Assembly (NCBI RefSeq): GCF_002858925.1
Contig: NZ_PJRS01000049.1
Span: 124,001-188,000, forward strand
Length of the DNA stretch: 64,000 nucleotides
Source: Caulobacter zeae
Lineage (GTDB): Bacteria; Pseudomonadota; Alphaproteobacteria; Caulobacterales; Caulobacteraceae
Direction: 5' to 3'
Of the stretch, positions 9,183 to 19,434 are shown in pieces. The position numbers and the translations under genes were made by a program. The notes beneath the pieces were generated by a model, which searched no databases, had not been told where the DNA came from, and saw only the letters and a program-made list of their open reading frames with translations. How positions within the stretch are numbered: the stretch's first letter is position 1; the number at the start of each line of letters is the position of its first letter.

Positions 9183-10337
9183 CTAGTTCCCCGTCACTTC
9201 TTCCCAGAAGCGCTTGGCCTTGCCGACGAAGTTGGCCGACTTGGGGTTCTGCTTGTCGTCGCACAGGCCGGCGAGTTCCTTGAGGAGCTCCTTCTGGCGG
9301 GCCGACAGGTGGGTCGGGGTCTCGACGAACAGCTCGACCACCAGGTCGCCGCGCTGGCGGTTGCGCAGCGACGGCATGCCCTTGCCCTTCAGGCGGACGG
9401 TCTTGCCGGTCTGGGCCCCTTCCGGAACCTTGACGCTGATCTTGCAGGTGCCGTCGCAGGTCTCGCCGCCCTTCAGGCACGGGGCCTCGATCTCGCCGCC
9501 GAGCGCGGCCACCGTCATCGGCACCGGCACGGTGCACAGAAGATCCAGGCCGTCGCGCTCGAACAGTTCGTGCGGGCTGACCGACAGGAAGAGGTAGAGG
9601 TCGCCGCGCGGACCGCCGCGCACGCCTGCGTCGCCTTCGCCCGCCAGGCGGATCCGGGCGCCGTCGTCGACGCCGGCCGGGATGCGGACCGACAGGATGC
9701 GCTCCTTGCGGACCTGGCCGTGGCCATGGCAGCCGGCGCAGGGATCCAGCACCAGGCGGCCCGAGCCGCCGCAGCGCGGGCAGGCGCGTTCGACCGAGAA
9801 GAACCCCTGCGTGGCGCGCACGCGGCCGGCGCCGCCGCACGAGCCGCAGACGGTGGGGCTGGTGCCGGGCTTGGCGCCCGAGCCGTCGCAGACCTCGCAG
9901 GTCATGGCCGCGGGGACGGTGATCTCGACCTCGGCGCCGGCATAGGCCTGCTCCAGCGAGATCTCCAGGTCGTAGCGCAGGTCCTGGCCGCGCTGCGGGC
10001 CGTTGGACTGACGGCGGCCGCCGCCGAACATCTCGCCGAAAACGTCCCCGAACACGTCGCCGAAGATGTCGCTGGCGTCGAACCCGCCGCCCATGCCGCC
10101 AGGGCCGCCCTGCGGACCATTGACGCCGGCGTGGCCGAAGCGGTCGTAGGCGGCGCGCTTCTGCGGGTCGGAGAGGACGCTGTAGGCCTCGTTGATTTCC
10201 TTGAACCGGCCGCTCGCGTCCTCGCAACCGCCATTGCGGTCGGGGTGGTGCTGCATCGCCAGCTTGCGGAAGGCGGATTTCAGGCCCGCGTCGTCGCAGG
10301 TCCGGTTCACGCCGAGAATTTCGTAATAGTCGCGCAT
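9183..10337 (-). CDS. dnaJ: Chaperone DnaJ (Hsp40)
   Basis: Cochaperone that delivers substrates to DnaK and stimulates its ATPase. The 384-residue protein has a J domain with HPD at residues 31-33, a Gly/Phe-rich linker, and four zinc-binding CxxCxGxG repeats (CEVCDGSG, CGSCGGAG, CPRCGGSG, CAGCHGHG), followed by the substrate-binding C-terminal domains. It lies 158 bases downstream of dnaK on the same strand. A strong stem-loop between them may lower dnaJ expression relative to dnaK. Confidence 0.97.
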   Translation of the reverse strand: MRDYYEILGVNRTCDDAGLKSAFRKLAMQHHPDRNGGCEDASGRFKEINEAYSVLSDPQKRAAYDRFGHAGVNGPQGGPGGMGGGFDASDIFGDVFGDVFGEMFGGGRRQSNGPQRGQDLRYDLEISLEQAYAGAEVEITVPAAMTCEVCDGSGAKPGTSPTVCGSCGGAGRVRATQGFFSVERACPRCGGSGRLVLDPCAGCHGHGQVRKERILSVRIPAGVDDGARIRLAGEGDAGVRGGPRGDLYLFLSVSPHELFERDGLDLLCTVPVPMTVAALGGEIEAPCLKGGETCDGTCKISVKVPEGAQTGKTVRLKGKGMPSLRNRQRGDLVVELFVETPTHLSARQKELLKELAGLCDDKQNPKSANFVGKAKRFWEEVTGN

Positions 10338-10445
10338 CGTCAGCGTTCGGCGCCCGTAAGGCTCAACAAGACAGGGAGTGTCGAGAAAGAGGTGGGGGAG
10401 GGCGCGCCCCGCCGCAAGGCGTCAATCGGGCGCACCGCAAAACGA

Positions 10446-10488
10446 GCGCGCCGGCGAACGGATCTCGAAGGATCGTTCGCCGGCGCGT
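10446..10488 (-). terminator. Long stem-loop between dnaK and dnaJ
   Basis: A 14-bp GC-rich stem (CGCGCCGGCGAACG 10447-10460 with CGTTCGCCGGCGCG 10474-10487), extended by GATC pairs with one bulge, around a TCGAAG loop. On the minus strand it is followed by CTCGTTTTG, a short T run. It could be a partial terminator giving less dnaJ than dnaK mRNA, or an RNA-processing site. Confidence 0.65.
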
Positions 10489-10495
10489 CCATGGC

Positions 10496-12403
<1,908 letters not shown>

Positions 12404-12597
12404 GTGGTGTGCCTGCAGCTCCTCGAATGGCGGACGGCGGTGACAAGGGCCTTATCAGAAGCGCCCCGGTTTTTCTCGGTCCGTCCCCGTCTGGTCGCGT
12501 CTAGGGTTGATCCAAAATCCTGTTGCCTGGACGAACCAGGCGAAAGGAGAGGCTTCAGTCGAAGTTGACGAGCCCGTCAACCCCGCTTCGATGCCCG

Positions 12598-12626
12598 ATA
12601 TGGGGGATACGCGTACAGTCGCAACC
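12598..12626 (-). promoter_or_regulatory. Putative sigma-32 heat-shock promoter of dnaK
   Basis: Read on the minus strand, a GTTGCG -35-like element is followed after 14 bases by CCCCATAT, which fits the RpoH -10 consensus (CTTGAA-N13-14-CCCCATNT) well at -10 and partly at -35. It leaves a leader of about 190 bases before dnaK. C. crescentus dnaK is known to be heat-shock inducible from an RpoH promoter. The rest of this 314-base gap (12404-12717) has no gene that I can support. Confidence 0.6.
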
Positions 12627-12717
12627 CCATTCCCGCAGGGAAAGAAGGGGAATCTGCAAGACGGAACGTCGCAGCGTCGGCTCGTCGACCCTTGGCCGAC
12701 GCCGCGAAAAGCTCCGT

Positions 12718-15357
12718 TCAGCCGGCCTTGGCGACCCAGGCGGTGATCGCCGGCAGACGCTCACGACGCACCTTGGCCCGGTATTCGATCGCCGAGACCG
12801 TCTTGTCGGCCTCCTTGCGCGAGCTCTCAGTGAGGTTGGCGCCGGCCCAGGCCTTCAGCTTCTCGGCCGTCTCCAGCTTGCCTGAGGCCTTGGCGAGGCT
12901 GGGGATGAAGCGGGTGCGGGCGCTGTTGTCGACCTTGGCGTCGACCGCGTCGCGATGGGCCGTGGCGAAGTCGAAGGCCATGTCCGGATGGCGCGAGGCG
13001 ACGGCCGAGATCATCCCGGCCGAGTTGGTCTCGCCCGGCTCGGCGGTCAGGGCCAGGTCCAGGGCCTTGCGGGCCAGGGCCTCGTCGTCGGCCGCCGCCA
13101 GCAGGTTGTAGAGCTGGGTGCGGACCAGCGGCGTCTTCTCGGCCTGGGCCTGGGCATGGATGGCGTCCCAGGTCGCCGCGTCGGCGTTGACGGCCACGAC
13201 GCCCAGGATCGCCTTGCGCAGCGGGCCGGGGATGGCGGCCGGGTCGGTCTTGTCGGCGGCGAAGCGCTTGCGGGCCTCGGCGACCACGGTCGGATCGCCC
13301 AGCTCGCCCAGGGTGGCGATCAGGTCGCCGCGCAGGATGGCCACGGTATCGAGCTCGCCGGCCTTGGCCTCCCAGCCCACGCGGGCCAGCAGCGGCAACA
13401 GGCGGGCGATGGCCAGCTTGCGGAAGGCGGCGCGCTCGGCCTGGCCTTCGTAGTAGCCGTCGATGGCCGACAGGACGCTGGCGACCTTGGACAGCACCTG
13501 CGGGTCGGCCTCGGCCGGCGTGGCGGCGATCAGGGCCAGGGCGTCGGTCGGCGCCTGCTGGCCGGCCGCGCCCATCGACCAGGCGTCCGACAGCAGGCCC
13601 AATTGGTCGATCGCCGGCAGCTTGCCGAAATCGGCCGCAAGGCGCTGGAACTGGGCCGGGGCGTAGAGGGTGCGGTAGTAGCCGCTCTGGCCGGCGTTGA
13701 CGACGATGGGGCCGCAGCCGTCGACGGTCAGGCTGGCCTTGCCGCCCTCGACCACGGTCTTGGCGATCGCCGCGCCGTCCAGCGCCTTGGCGTTGACCGG
13801 GACGCGCCAGGCCAGGGGCGTCTTGTCGGGGAAGTCCTTGCTGAATTCGCCTTGTGTCAGGGTCAGCACCTGCTTGCCGGCCTGGCAGGCGCCGGCCTCG
13901 ACGCGGATCAGCGGCACGCCGGGTTGCAGGGTGAAGTCATGGGCGATGGCGGTGATCGGCTTACCGGCGGCCGTCTCGACCGCCTTCCACAGGTCGTCGC
14001 TGACCGTGTTGCCGTAGGCGTGGGCCTTGATGTAGGCGCGCACGCCGGTGCGCCAGGCGTCCTCGCCGACATAGCCCTCGAGCATGCGGATGACCGCCTC
14101 GCCCTTCTGGTAGGTGATGGCGTCGAAGGCCTGGCTGGCCTGCTCGACGGTCTCGACGTGCTGCACGACGGGGTGGGTCGTGACCAGGCCGTCCAGGCTC
14201 ATGGCGTATTCTCGCCCGCCGACGGCGGCCAGGGCGGCGTTCCATTCGGGATGGAACTTCTCGGTCGCCCGGCCCTCCATCCACGAGGCGAAGCCTTCGT
14301 TGAGCCACAGGTCGTCCCACCAGGCCATGGTCACCAGGTTGCCGAACCACTGGTGGGCGGTCTCGTGTGCGACAGTGGTGTAGATGTTCTGGGCGTCGCG
14401 CTGGGTCGAGATCTTCGGATCCATCAGCAGGGCGTATTCGAAGTAGAAGATCGCCCCCCAGTTCTCCATGGCGCTGAAGAACTGGCTGCGGCCGGGCGCG
14501 GCGATGTGGTCCAGCGCCGGCAGCGGGTAGTCGACGCCGAAATAGTCGTTGTACCAGGCGGTCAGCGGACCGGCGGAGTCCAGCGCGAACTTGGCCTTGG
14601 CCAGGTCGCCCTTCTTGGTCACCACGCCGATGTCGACGCCGGCGGTCTTGATGCTGGCGCGCTCGAACTCGCCCAGGCCGAAGAACAGCAGGTAGGTCGA
14701 CATCTTCGGCGAGGTCGCGAAGGTCACCTTCGTCTTGCCGCCGCCAAGGTCGACGCTCTTGGCGATCGGCATGTTGCCCAGGGCCATCTGGCCGGTCGGG
14801 ATCGTCGCCTCGACGCTGAACGTCGCCTTATGGAACGGTTCGTCCCACGAGGGGATGAACCGGCGGGCGTCGGAGTTCTCGAACTGGGTGTAGAGGGCGC
14901 GCCTCTGGCCCTCCTCGGTGTCGTAGTCGAGGGCGAACAGGCCGGCGGCCTGGGTGTAGATCTTGCCGGCGTAGTCGATGGCCAGCACGTGCTTGCCCTG
15001 GGCCAGGGGGGTCTTGAGCGTGAAGGCGGCGGTCTGGGCGTCCTCGTCGACCTTGATGGTCGCCGGCTTGCCGTCGATGGCGGCCTTGGCGAAGGTCAGG
15101 TCGGCCGCCTGCAAGGTGATGGTCGCGGTCGGCTCGGTCACCTCGACGGCGATCTTCACCGAGGCGGTGAATCTCATCGTCTTGGCGTCGGGCGTGAAGG
15201 CGAGGTCGTAATGGGTCGGATGGGCGTTGCGGGGCAGCTGGGTGGTCACCGTGGCCGGCGTCGCGCCCTTGGAGCCGGAAACGGCCGGGGCGGCGAGGGC
15301 AGTCCCCGAGGCGAGAAGCAGCGTGACCGCGGCGGCGGTGGACAGAAGACGACGCAT
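12718..15357 (-). CDS. Secreted M1-family aminopeptidase
   Basis: An 879-residue zinc metallopeptidase that removes N-terminal residues from peptides. A signal peptide (MRRLLSTAAAVTLLLASGTALAA) precedes the mature chain, so it acts in the periplasm or outside. The exopeptidase motif appears as SAMENWG, a GAMEN variant, near residue 293. The zinc site HETAHQWF near residue 329 is followed 18 residues later by NEGFASW, which provides the third ligand Glu. The C-terminal half is the helical ERAP1-like domain. It lies upstream of dnaK on the same strand and divergent from alkB. Confidence 0.92.
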   Translation of the reverse strand: MRRLLSTAAAVTLLLASGTALAAPAVSGSKGATPATVTTQLPRNAHPTHYDLAFTPDAKTMRFTASVKIAVEVTEPTATITLQAADLTFAKAAIDGKPATIKVDEDAQTAAFTLKTPLAQGKHVLAIDYAGKIYTQAAGLFALDYDTEEGQRRALYTQFENSDARRFIPSWDEPFHKATFSVEATIPTGQMALGNMPIAKSVDLGGGKTKVTFATSPKMSTYLLFFGLGEFERASIKTAGVDIGVVTKKGDLAKAKFALDSAGPLTAWYNDYFGVDYPLPALDHIAAPGRSQFFSAMENWGAIFYFEYALLMDPKISTQRDAQNIYTTVAHETAHQWFGNLVTMAWWDDLWLNEGFASWMEGRATEKFHPEWNAALAAVGGREYAMSLDGLVTTHPVVQHVETVEQASQAFDAITYQKGEAVIRMLEGYVGEDAWRTGVRAYIKAHAYGNTVSDDLWKAVETAAGKPITAIAHDFTLQPGVPLIRVEAGACQAGKQVLTLTQGEFSKDFPDKTPLAWRVPVNAKALDGAAIAKTVVEGGKASLTVDGCGPIVVNAGQSGYYRTLYAPAQFQRLAADFGKLPAIDQLGLLSDAWSMGAAGQQAPTDALALIAATPAEADPQVLSKVASVLSAIDGYYEGQAERAAFRKLAIARLLPLLARVGWEAKAGELDTVAILRGDLIATLGELGDPTVVAEARKRFAADKTDPAAIPGPLRKAILGVVAVNADAATWDAIHAQAQAEKTPLVRTQLYNLLAAADDEALARKALDLALTAEPGETNSAGMISAVASRHPDMAFDFATAHRDAVDAKVDNSARTRFIPSLAKASGKLETAEKLKAWAGANLTESSRKEADKTVSAIEYRAKVRRERLPAITAWVAKAG

Positions 15358-15449
15358 GAACGGCCCTGGTATGGAATGATCGTGCGGAGAAACCCGCGAA
15401 GGCGCGAACCAACACCCATCCGCCCGTCCACAGGCATTAATTCCGCGTA

Positions 15450-16067
15450 ATGATGACCCCCGTCAGCCTCGTCCCCGGCTTCGATCTCTGGCCCAGCCTG
15501 CTGTCGCCGGAGGCTCAGCGCGGGCTCGTCGAGACCGTGCTGGCGGCCGCGGCGATCTCGCCGCCGGCCAATTACGCAACGCCCTACGGCAAGGCGATGA
15601 GCGTGGCCATGACCAGCCTGGGGCCGCTGGGCTGGACCAGCGACGCAGTCGGCTACCGCTATGCCGACCGTCACCCCGGGACCGGCGCGCCCTGGCCGGC
15701 GATGCCCCAGGCGCTGTTCGATCTTTGGGCGGCCCTGGGCGATCCCGAGGTTCCGCCCGACGCCTGCCTGGTCAATTTCTACGACGCCGAGGCCCGCATG
15801 GGCCTGCACCAGGACCGCGACGAGACCGATCCGCGCTTTCCGGTGCTGTCGATCTCGCTGGGCGACACGGCGGTGTTCCGCATCGGCGGAACCAGCCGCA
15901 AGGACCCGACCCGGTCGGTGCGGCTGTCGTCCGGCGACGTCTGCCGATTGTCGGGCCGGGCCCGCCTGGCTTTCCACGGCGTCGACCGCATCCTGCCGGG
16001 CTCCTCGCGCCTCGTGCCCGGGGGAGGGCGGATCAACCTGACGCTCAGGCGGGCGCGGGCGGGTTGA
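15450..16067 (+). CDS. alkB: Alpha-ketoglutarate-dependent DNA dealkylase AlkB
   Basis: Fe(II)/2-oxoglutarate dioxygenase that repairs 1-methyladenine and 3-methylcytosine. The 205-residue protein shows the iron ligands His120 and Asp122 (LHQDRDE) and His176 (FHGVDR), and the 2-oxoglutarate/substrate arginines of RINLTLR (Arg194, Arg200). As in C. crescentus (from memory), it sits next to the dnaA and dnaK region. It is convergent with dnaA and the gap holds an inverted-repeat element. The ATG at 15450 is used; a second ATG follows directly. Confidence 0.95.
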   Translation: MMTPVSLVPGFDLWPSLLSPEAQRGLVETVLAAAAISPPANYATPYGKAMSVAMTSLGPLGWTSDAVGYRYADRHPGTGAPWPAMPQALFDLWAALGDPEVPPDACLVNFYDAEARMGLHQDRDETDPRFPVLSISLGDTAVFRIGGTSRKDPTRSVRLSSGDVCRLSGRARLAFHGVDRILPGSSRLVPGGGRINLTLRRARAG

Positions 16068-16092
16068 TCGAGCCCCAAGCCTCTTATGCTCC

Positions 16093-16223
16093 CGTCATTC
16101 CCGCCCTTGTGGCGGAAACCCTCGTTCCGTTTCCACGTGAGGCGCAAGCGGACTGCCGAGCAGTCCGCCCCAACCGCACCTGCGGCCGACAGAGAGGTTC
16201 CCGCCACAAGGGCGGGAATGACG
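16093..16223. repeat. 131-bp inverted-repeat element with 23-bp perfect ends
   Basis: The ends are perfect inverted repeats of 23 bp (CGTCATTCCCGCCCTTGTGG.. at 16093-16115 and its complement at 16201-16223), and the similarity extends a few bases inward. A second perfect palindrome, GCGGACTGC-CGA-GCAGTCCGC, lies inside at 16148-16168. There is no coding capacity. The end sequence is of the CATTCCCGCC type often seen in dispersed intergenic repeats. It sits between the convergent alkB and dnaA. Confidence 0.8.
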
Positions 16224-16249
16224 GGAAGAAAGAATGGCCCAAACGAAAA

Positions 16250-16273
16250 GGGCCGCTCCTTGCGGAGCGGCCC
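16250..16273 (-). terminator. Intrinsic terminator of dnaA
   Basis: A perfect 10-bp stem (GGGCCGCTCC 16250-16259 with GGAGCGGCCC 16264-16273) with a 4-base loop, followed on the minus strand by CTTTTCGTTT. Confidence 0.85.
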
Positions 16274-16297
16274 CTTCGGTCGACTTGGAAGCCCTGA

Positions 16298-17785
16298 TCA
16301 GCCGCGCAGCTTGCGGGTGATGGTCTCCAGGTCCTGGCTGAGCACGGCGTCGTCCTGGCGCAGGGCCTCGATGCGGCGCACGGCGTGCAGGACGGTGGTG
16401 TGGTCGCGACCGCCGAAGCGACGACCGATGTCCGGCAGTGAACGAGTGGTCAACTGCTTGGCCAGCCACATGGCCGCCTGGCGCGGACGGGCGATGGCGC
16501 GGTTGCGGCGCTCGCTGAGCAGGTCGGCCTGCTTCATGCCGTAGTGCTCGGACGTCGCCTTCTGGATGTCGTCGATGGTGATCCGCTTCTCGCCGCCGCG
16601 CAGGTGCGGGCGCAGGATCGCCTGGACTTCGTCCAGCGACAGGCGCGACAGGCGCTCGCCGGCGCGGGCGGTCAGGGTGTTGAGCGCCCCTTCCAGCTCG
16701 CGGACGCTGTCGGTGAAGCGGTCGGCCAGGAATTGCAGCACTTCCGGACGGACCGTCCCGACGAAGCCCTGGGCGCGGCCCAGCGCCTCGATCTTGCGCT
16801 CCAGGATGCCCAGGCGCAGCGAGCGGTCGGCCGGCTCCATGCCGCAGACCAGGCCCGCCGACAGGTGCGAGCGCAGGCGCGCGTCCATCTCGGTCATGGC
16901 CGAGGGCGGACGGTCGGCCGAGAACACCACCCGGCGGCCGTCCTCGACGAGGGCGGTCAGGGTGTGGAACAGCTCTTCCTGGCTCGACTGCTTGCCGGCG
17001 ATGAAGTGCACGTCGTCGATGATCAAGAGGTCGGCGCCGCGCAGTTCGTCCTTGAAGGCCGTGGTCTGGCGATCCATGACCGCGCGGACGAAGGTCGACA
17101 GGAAGCGCTCGGCGGTCAGGTAGACCACGCGCTTGTTCGGGGCGGCGCGCATGGCCTCCCAGGCCAGGGCGTTCAGCAGGTGCGTCTTGCCGAAGCCGTA
17201 GGGGCCGTGGAACAGCACCGGGTTGAAGTGGCCGTCGGCCCAGCTGGCGACGCGGCGCGCCACGGCGTGGGCGAATTCGTTGGCGGGGCCCGGAACGAAG
17301 CTGTCGAAGGTGAAGCGTTCCTGCAGGCCCTGGATCGGCGAGGTCTTGCCGGCGACAGGGGCCGCGGCGGCGGGGACGTCGCTGGAGACCGGCAGCACGA
17401 TCTCGATCGGCTGCGGCTTGGCCTCGACATAGACGGCGCCGGTGGTGGCCGAGGCGGCGTCGGCCGAGGCTTCGAATTCGAGGCGTGACTTCAGGTCGAG
17501 GCGGCGGCCTACGGCGTCGCCGGCGGCCCAAAGCTCGCCGATGCGTCGCCAGGCGCTGCGACGGATCCAGTCGCGGGCGATGCCGGTCGGAGTCACGAGG
17601 ACGACGTCGCCCCCTTGAGTTTCGCGCAGCACGGCGGGCGCGATCCACGAACCGAAGGCGGCGTCGCCCAGCTCGCGCTTCAGGGAGACGCAGACTTTGT
17701 TCCACACGATGCCGGCAGGCTCGCGCGTGACGGCGGCATACGCCGCCGACAATTCATGACTGGCCGCCCCGACCTTGATCGACAT
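16298..17785 (-). CDS. dnaA: Chromosomal replication initiator DnaA
   Basis: AAA+ initiator that binds DnaA boxes and melts the origin. With the start at ATG 17785 (MSIKVG), the protein has 495 residues, near the C. crescentus length, and has GAGG in place as ribosome site. An upstream in-frame ATG at 17881 would add an unconserved leader. Domains seen are N-terminal domain I (WNKVCVSLKRELGDAAFGSW), Walker A GPYGFGKTHL, Walker B LLIIDDVHFIAG, and the C-terminal DnaA-box-binding signature GGRDHTTVLHAVRRIE. A typical Caulobacter-type promoter and a CcrM site lie upstream. Confidence 0.97.
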   Translation of the reverse strand: MSIKVGAASHELSAAYAAVTREPAGIVWNKVCVSLKRELGDAAFGSWIAPAVLRETQGGDVVLVTPTGIARDWIRRSAWRRIGELWAAGDAVGRRLDLKSRLEFEASADAASATTGAVYVEAKPQPIEIVLPVSSDVPAAAAPVAGKTSPIQGLQERFTFDSFVPGPANEFAHAVARRVASWADGHFNPVLFHGPYGFGKTHLLNALAWEAMRAAPNKRVVYLTAERFLSTFVRAVMDRQTTAFKDELRGADLLIIDDVHFIAGKQSSQEELFHTLTALVEDGRRVVFSADRPPSAMTEMDARLRSHLSAGLVCGMEPADRSLRLGILERKIEALGRAQGFVGTVRPEVLQFLADRFTDSVRELEGALNTLTARAGERLSRLSLDEVQAILRPHLRGGEKRITIDDIQKATSEHYGMKQADLLSERRNRAIARPRQAAMWLAKQLTTRSLPDIGRRFGGRDHTTVLHAVRRIEALRQDDAVLSQDLETITRKLRG

Positions 17786-17971
17786 CAGTTCACCGCCTCG
17801 CGCCTGCATACACACAATTACAGATTGCCGGCCGCAAGCCCCCCATGGCGCGCGACCGAACTCAGAAACTCTCCCCCGCAATTATTGTGGACACACAGGG
17901 GCTTAACCGGCGAACGCATGGTGTCCGCCGCCGCCGCTGTCGTCAAAGACTGGGAGAGCGCTGAGACCTTT

Positions 17972-18040
17972 AAACTAGCCACCGGCCCGGGCCGGTCAAA
18001 CGGAAAACTTGCGTCCGATCGCGGATATTTCTGTTGACTC
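17972..18040 (-). promoter_or_regulatory. dnaA promoter with upstream GANTC methylation site
   Basis: On the minus strand TTGACCG (complement at 17993-17999) is followed after 13 bases by GCTAGTTT (complement at 17972-17979). This fits the Caulobacter housekeeping consensus TTGACGS-N10-14-GCTANAWC and gives a dnaA leader of about 180 bases. A CcrM site GACTC is at 18036-18040, just upstream. In C. crescentus dnaA is known to respond to CcrM methylation and to have a long leader involved in nutritional control. The 426-base gap 17786-18211 holds no gene that I can support and no cluster of DnaA boxes. Confidence 0.65.
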
Positions 18041-18132
18041 GCGACACCGCCTCGCCCGTCAAGGGAAAGCCGTTTTGAAGACTTTCGTTCGACGAGCCGG
18101 GGGGCAGGTAAAGGAGTACATAGACAAAGCAA

Positions 18133-18160
18133 AAGCCGACCGAGTTGCCTCGATCGGCTT
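18133..18160 (-). terminator. Intrinsic terminator of rpsT
   Basis: A 12-bp stem with one mismatch (AAGCCGACCGAG 18133-18144 with CTCGATCGGCTT 18149-18160) around TTGC, followed on the minus strand by TTGCTTTG. An additional perfect 8-bp inverted repeat, GAACGAAC-GGC-GTTCGTTC, lies at 18182-18200 right after the rpsT stop. Confidence 0.75.
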
Positions 18161-18211
18161 CTACAAGTCTTTGATTTCGCTGAACGAACGGCGTTCGTTC
18201 GCGATCTGGAC

Positions 18212-18487
18212 TTAGGCGGCGGCCTTATCCAGCTTCTTCAGACGGGCGGCCAGGCGCGACACCTTGCGCGAGCCCGTGTTCGGGTGAACGACGCCCTTCG
18301 AGACGGCGCGCATCAGCTCCGATTGCGCCTCGATGAAGGCGGCCTTGGCGACGGCGACGTCGCCCTTGGCGATGGCGTCTTCGAACTTGCGCAGGAAGGT
18401 GCGCACGCGCGAGCGGCGAGCGGTGTTCACTTCGGTGCGACGGGCGATCTTGCGGATCGCTTTCTTGGCGCCGGGATTATTGGCCAT
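18212..18487 (-). CDS. rpsT: 30S ribosomal protein S20
   Basis: A 91-residue basic protein of the small subunit that binds 16S rRNA. It begins MANNPGAKKAIRKIARR and is Lys/Arg/Ala-rich, with the conserved segment KGVVHPNTGSRKVSRLA near the end. The ATG at 18487 is chosen; an upstream in-frame ATG (18502) adds five residues not seen in the family. It lies just upstream of dnaA on the same strand but is separated by its own terminator and the dnaA promoter. Confidence 0.96.
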   Translation of the reverse strand: MANNPGAKKAIRKIARRTEVNTARRSRVRTFLRKFEDAIAKGDVAVAKAAFIEAQSELMRAVSKGVVHPNTGSRKVSRLAARLKKLDKAAA

Positions 18488-18616
18488 GGATAGGACCTTC
18501 AAACGGACGGCCGCGCGGGCGGCCGCGAAGCAGGTGAAATCAAGAGCGCGCGGATATACGGGAAGGCCGTCGACCGGTCAATCCATCCACAATGGGAATC
18601 TTCGCCGGCCCGGGGA

Positions 18617-19402
18617 TCACGACCCCTTGAACGCAGGTTTGCGCTTCTCGACGAAGGCGGCCATCCCTTCCTTCTGGTCGTCGAAGGCGAACAGCGAGTG
18701 GAACAGCCGGCGCTCCAGAGCCACGCCCGTGGTCAGGGTGGTCTCGTAGGCGGCGTTGACCAGTTCCTTGTTCATGGCCGTGGCCAGCGGCGACTGGGAG
18801 GCGATCTTGGCGGCGACCTTGACGGCCTCGTCGACCAGTTGGTCGGCCGGGAAGATGCGCGAGACCAGGCCCGCACGCTCGGCTTCCTCGGCGTCCATCA
18901 TCCGGCCGGTCAGGATCATGTCCATGGCCTTGGACTTGCCCACCAGGCGGGTCAGGCGCTGGGTGCCGCCGATGCCGGGCGCGACGCCCAGGTTGATCTC
19001 CGGCTGCCCGAACTTGGCGGTGTCGGCGGCCAGGATGAAGTCGCACATCATCGCCAGCTCGCAGCCGCCGCCCAGGGCGTAGCCGGACACCGCGGCGATG
19101 ATCGGCTTCCGCACCGTCTCGATGGCCCGGGCCTGGGCCGTGAAGAAGTCGGCCTTGAACATGTCGGCATAGGACTTGTCCGACATCTCCTTGATGTCGG
19201 CCCCGGCGGCGAAGGCCTTGGGCGAGCCGGTCAGCACGATGCAGCCCACCGTGTCGTCGCCCTGCGCCTGGGCCAGGGCTTGGCCGAGTTCCGTCAGCAA
19301 GACGCTGTTGAGGGCGTTCAGCGCCTCGGGCCGGTTCAGGCGGATCAGGGCCACGCCGGGCGCGGTCGTGGGGCGTTCGACGATCAGGGTCTCAAAGGCC
19401 AT
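18617..19402 (-). CDS. Enoyl-CoA hydratase (crotonase family)
   Basis: Hydrates trans-2-enoyl-CoA in fatty acid beta-oxidation. The 261-residue protein has the oxyanion-hole segment AFAAGADIKEM and the two catalytic glutamates 20 residues apart, Glu115 in GGGCELAMMCD and Glu135 in GQPEINLGV, as in mitochondrial ECHS1 and FadB-type hydratases. The C terminus EKRKPAFKGS is typical. It is a single gene, 130 bases upstream of rpsT on the same strand. The exact chain-length preference cannot be read from the sequence. Confidence 0.92.
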   Translation of the reverse strand: MAFETLIVERPTTAPGVALIRLNRPEALNALNSVLLTELGQALAQAQGDDTVGCIVLTGSPKAFAAGADIKEMSDKSYADMFKADFFTAQARAIETVRKPIIAAVSGYALGGGCELAMMCDFILAADTAKFGQPEINLGVAPGIGGTQRLTRLVGKSKAMDMILTGRMMDAEEAERAGLVSRIFPADQLVDEAVKVAAKIASQSPLATAMNKELVNAAYETTLTTGVALERRLFHSLFAFDDQKEGMAAFVEKRKPAFKGS

Positions 19403-19434
19403 CTGCGCTCGTTCCTCATGCTCACTTCGGCCGT

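Noticed and set aside
12955..15450. 831-codon plus-strand frame opposite the M1 aminopeptidase
   Set aside because: Gly/Gln/His-rich translation typical of a shadow frame; the aminopeptidase on the minus strand has a signal peptide and the zinc motif.
16126..16141. CACGTG core in GTTTCCACGTGAGGC as a parS site
   Set aside because: Compared with the ParB site TGTTYCACGTGRAACA only about 11 of 16 bases agree and the right half is poor. It lies inside a repeat element. I found no full parS by eye in the window.
17786..18211. Replication origin (Cori) in the dnaA-rpsT gap
   Set aside because: No cluster of TTATCCACA boxes and no TTAA-N7-TTAA CtrA sites. The Caulobacter origin neighbours hemE, which is not in the window. 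A promoter and terminators explain this gap.
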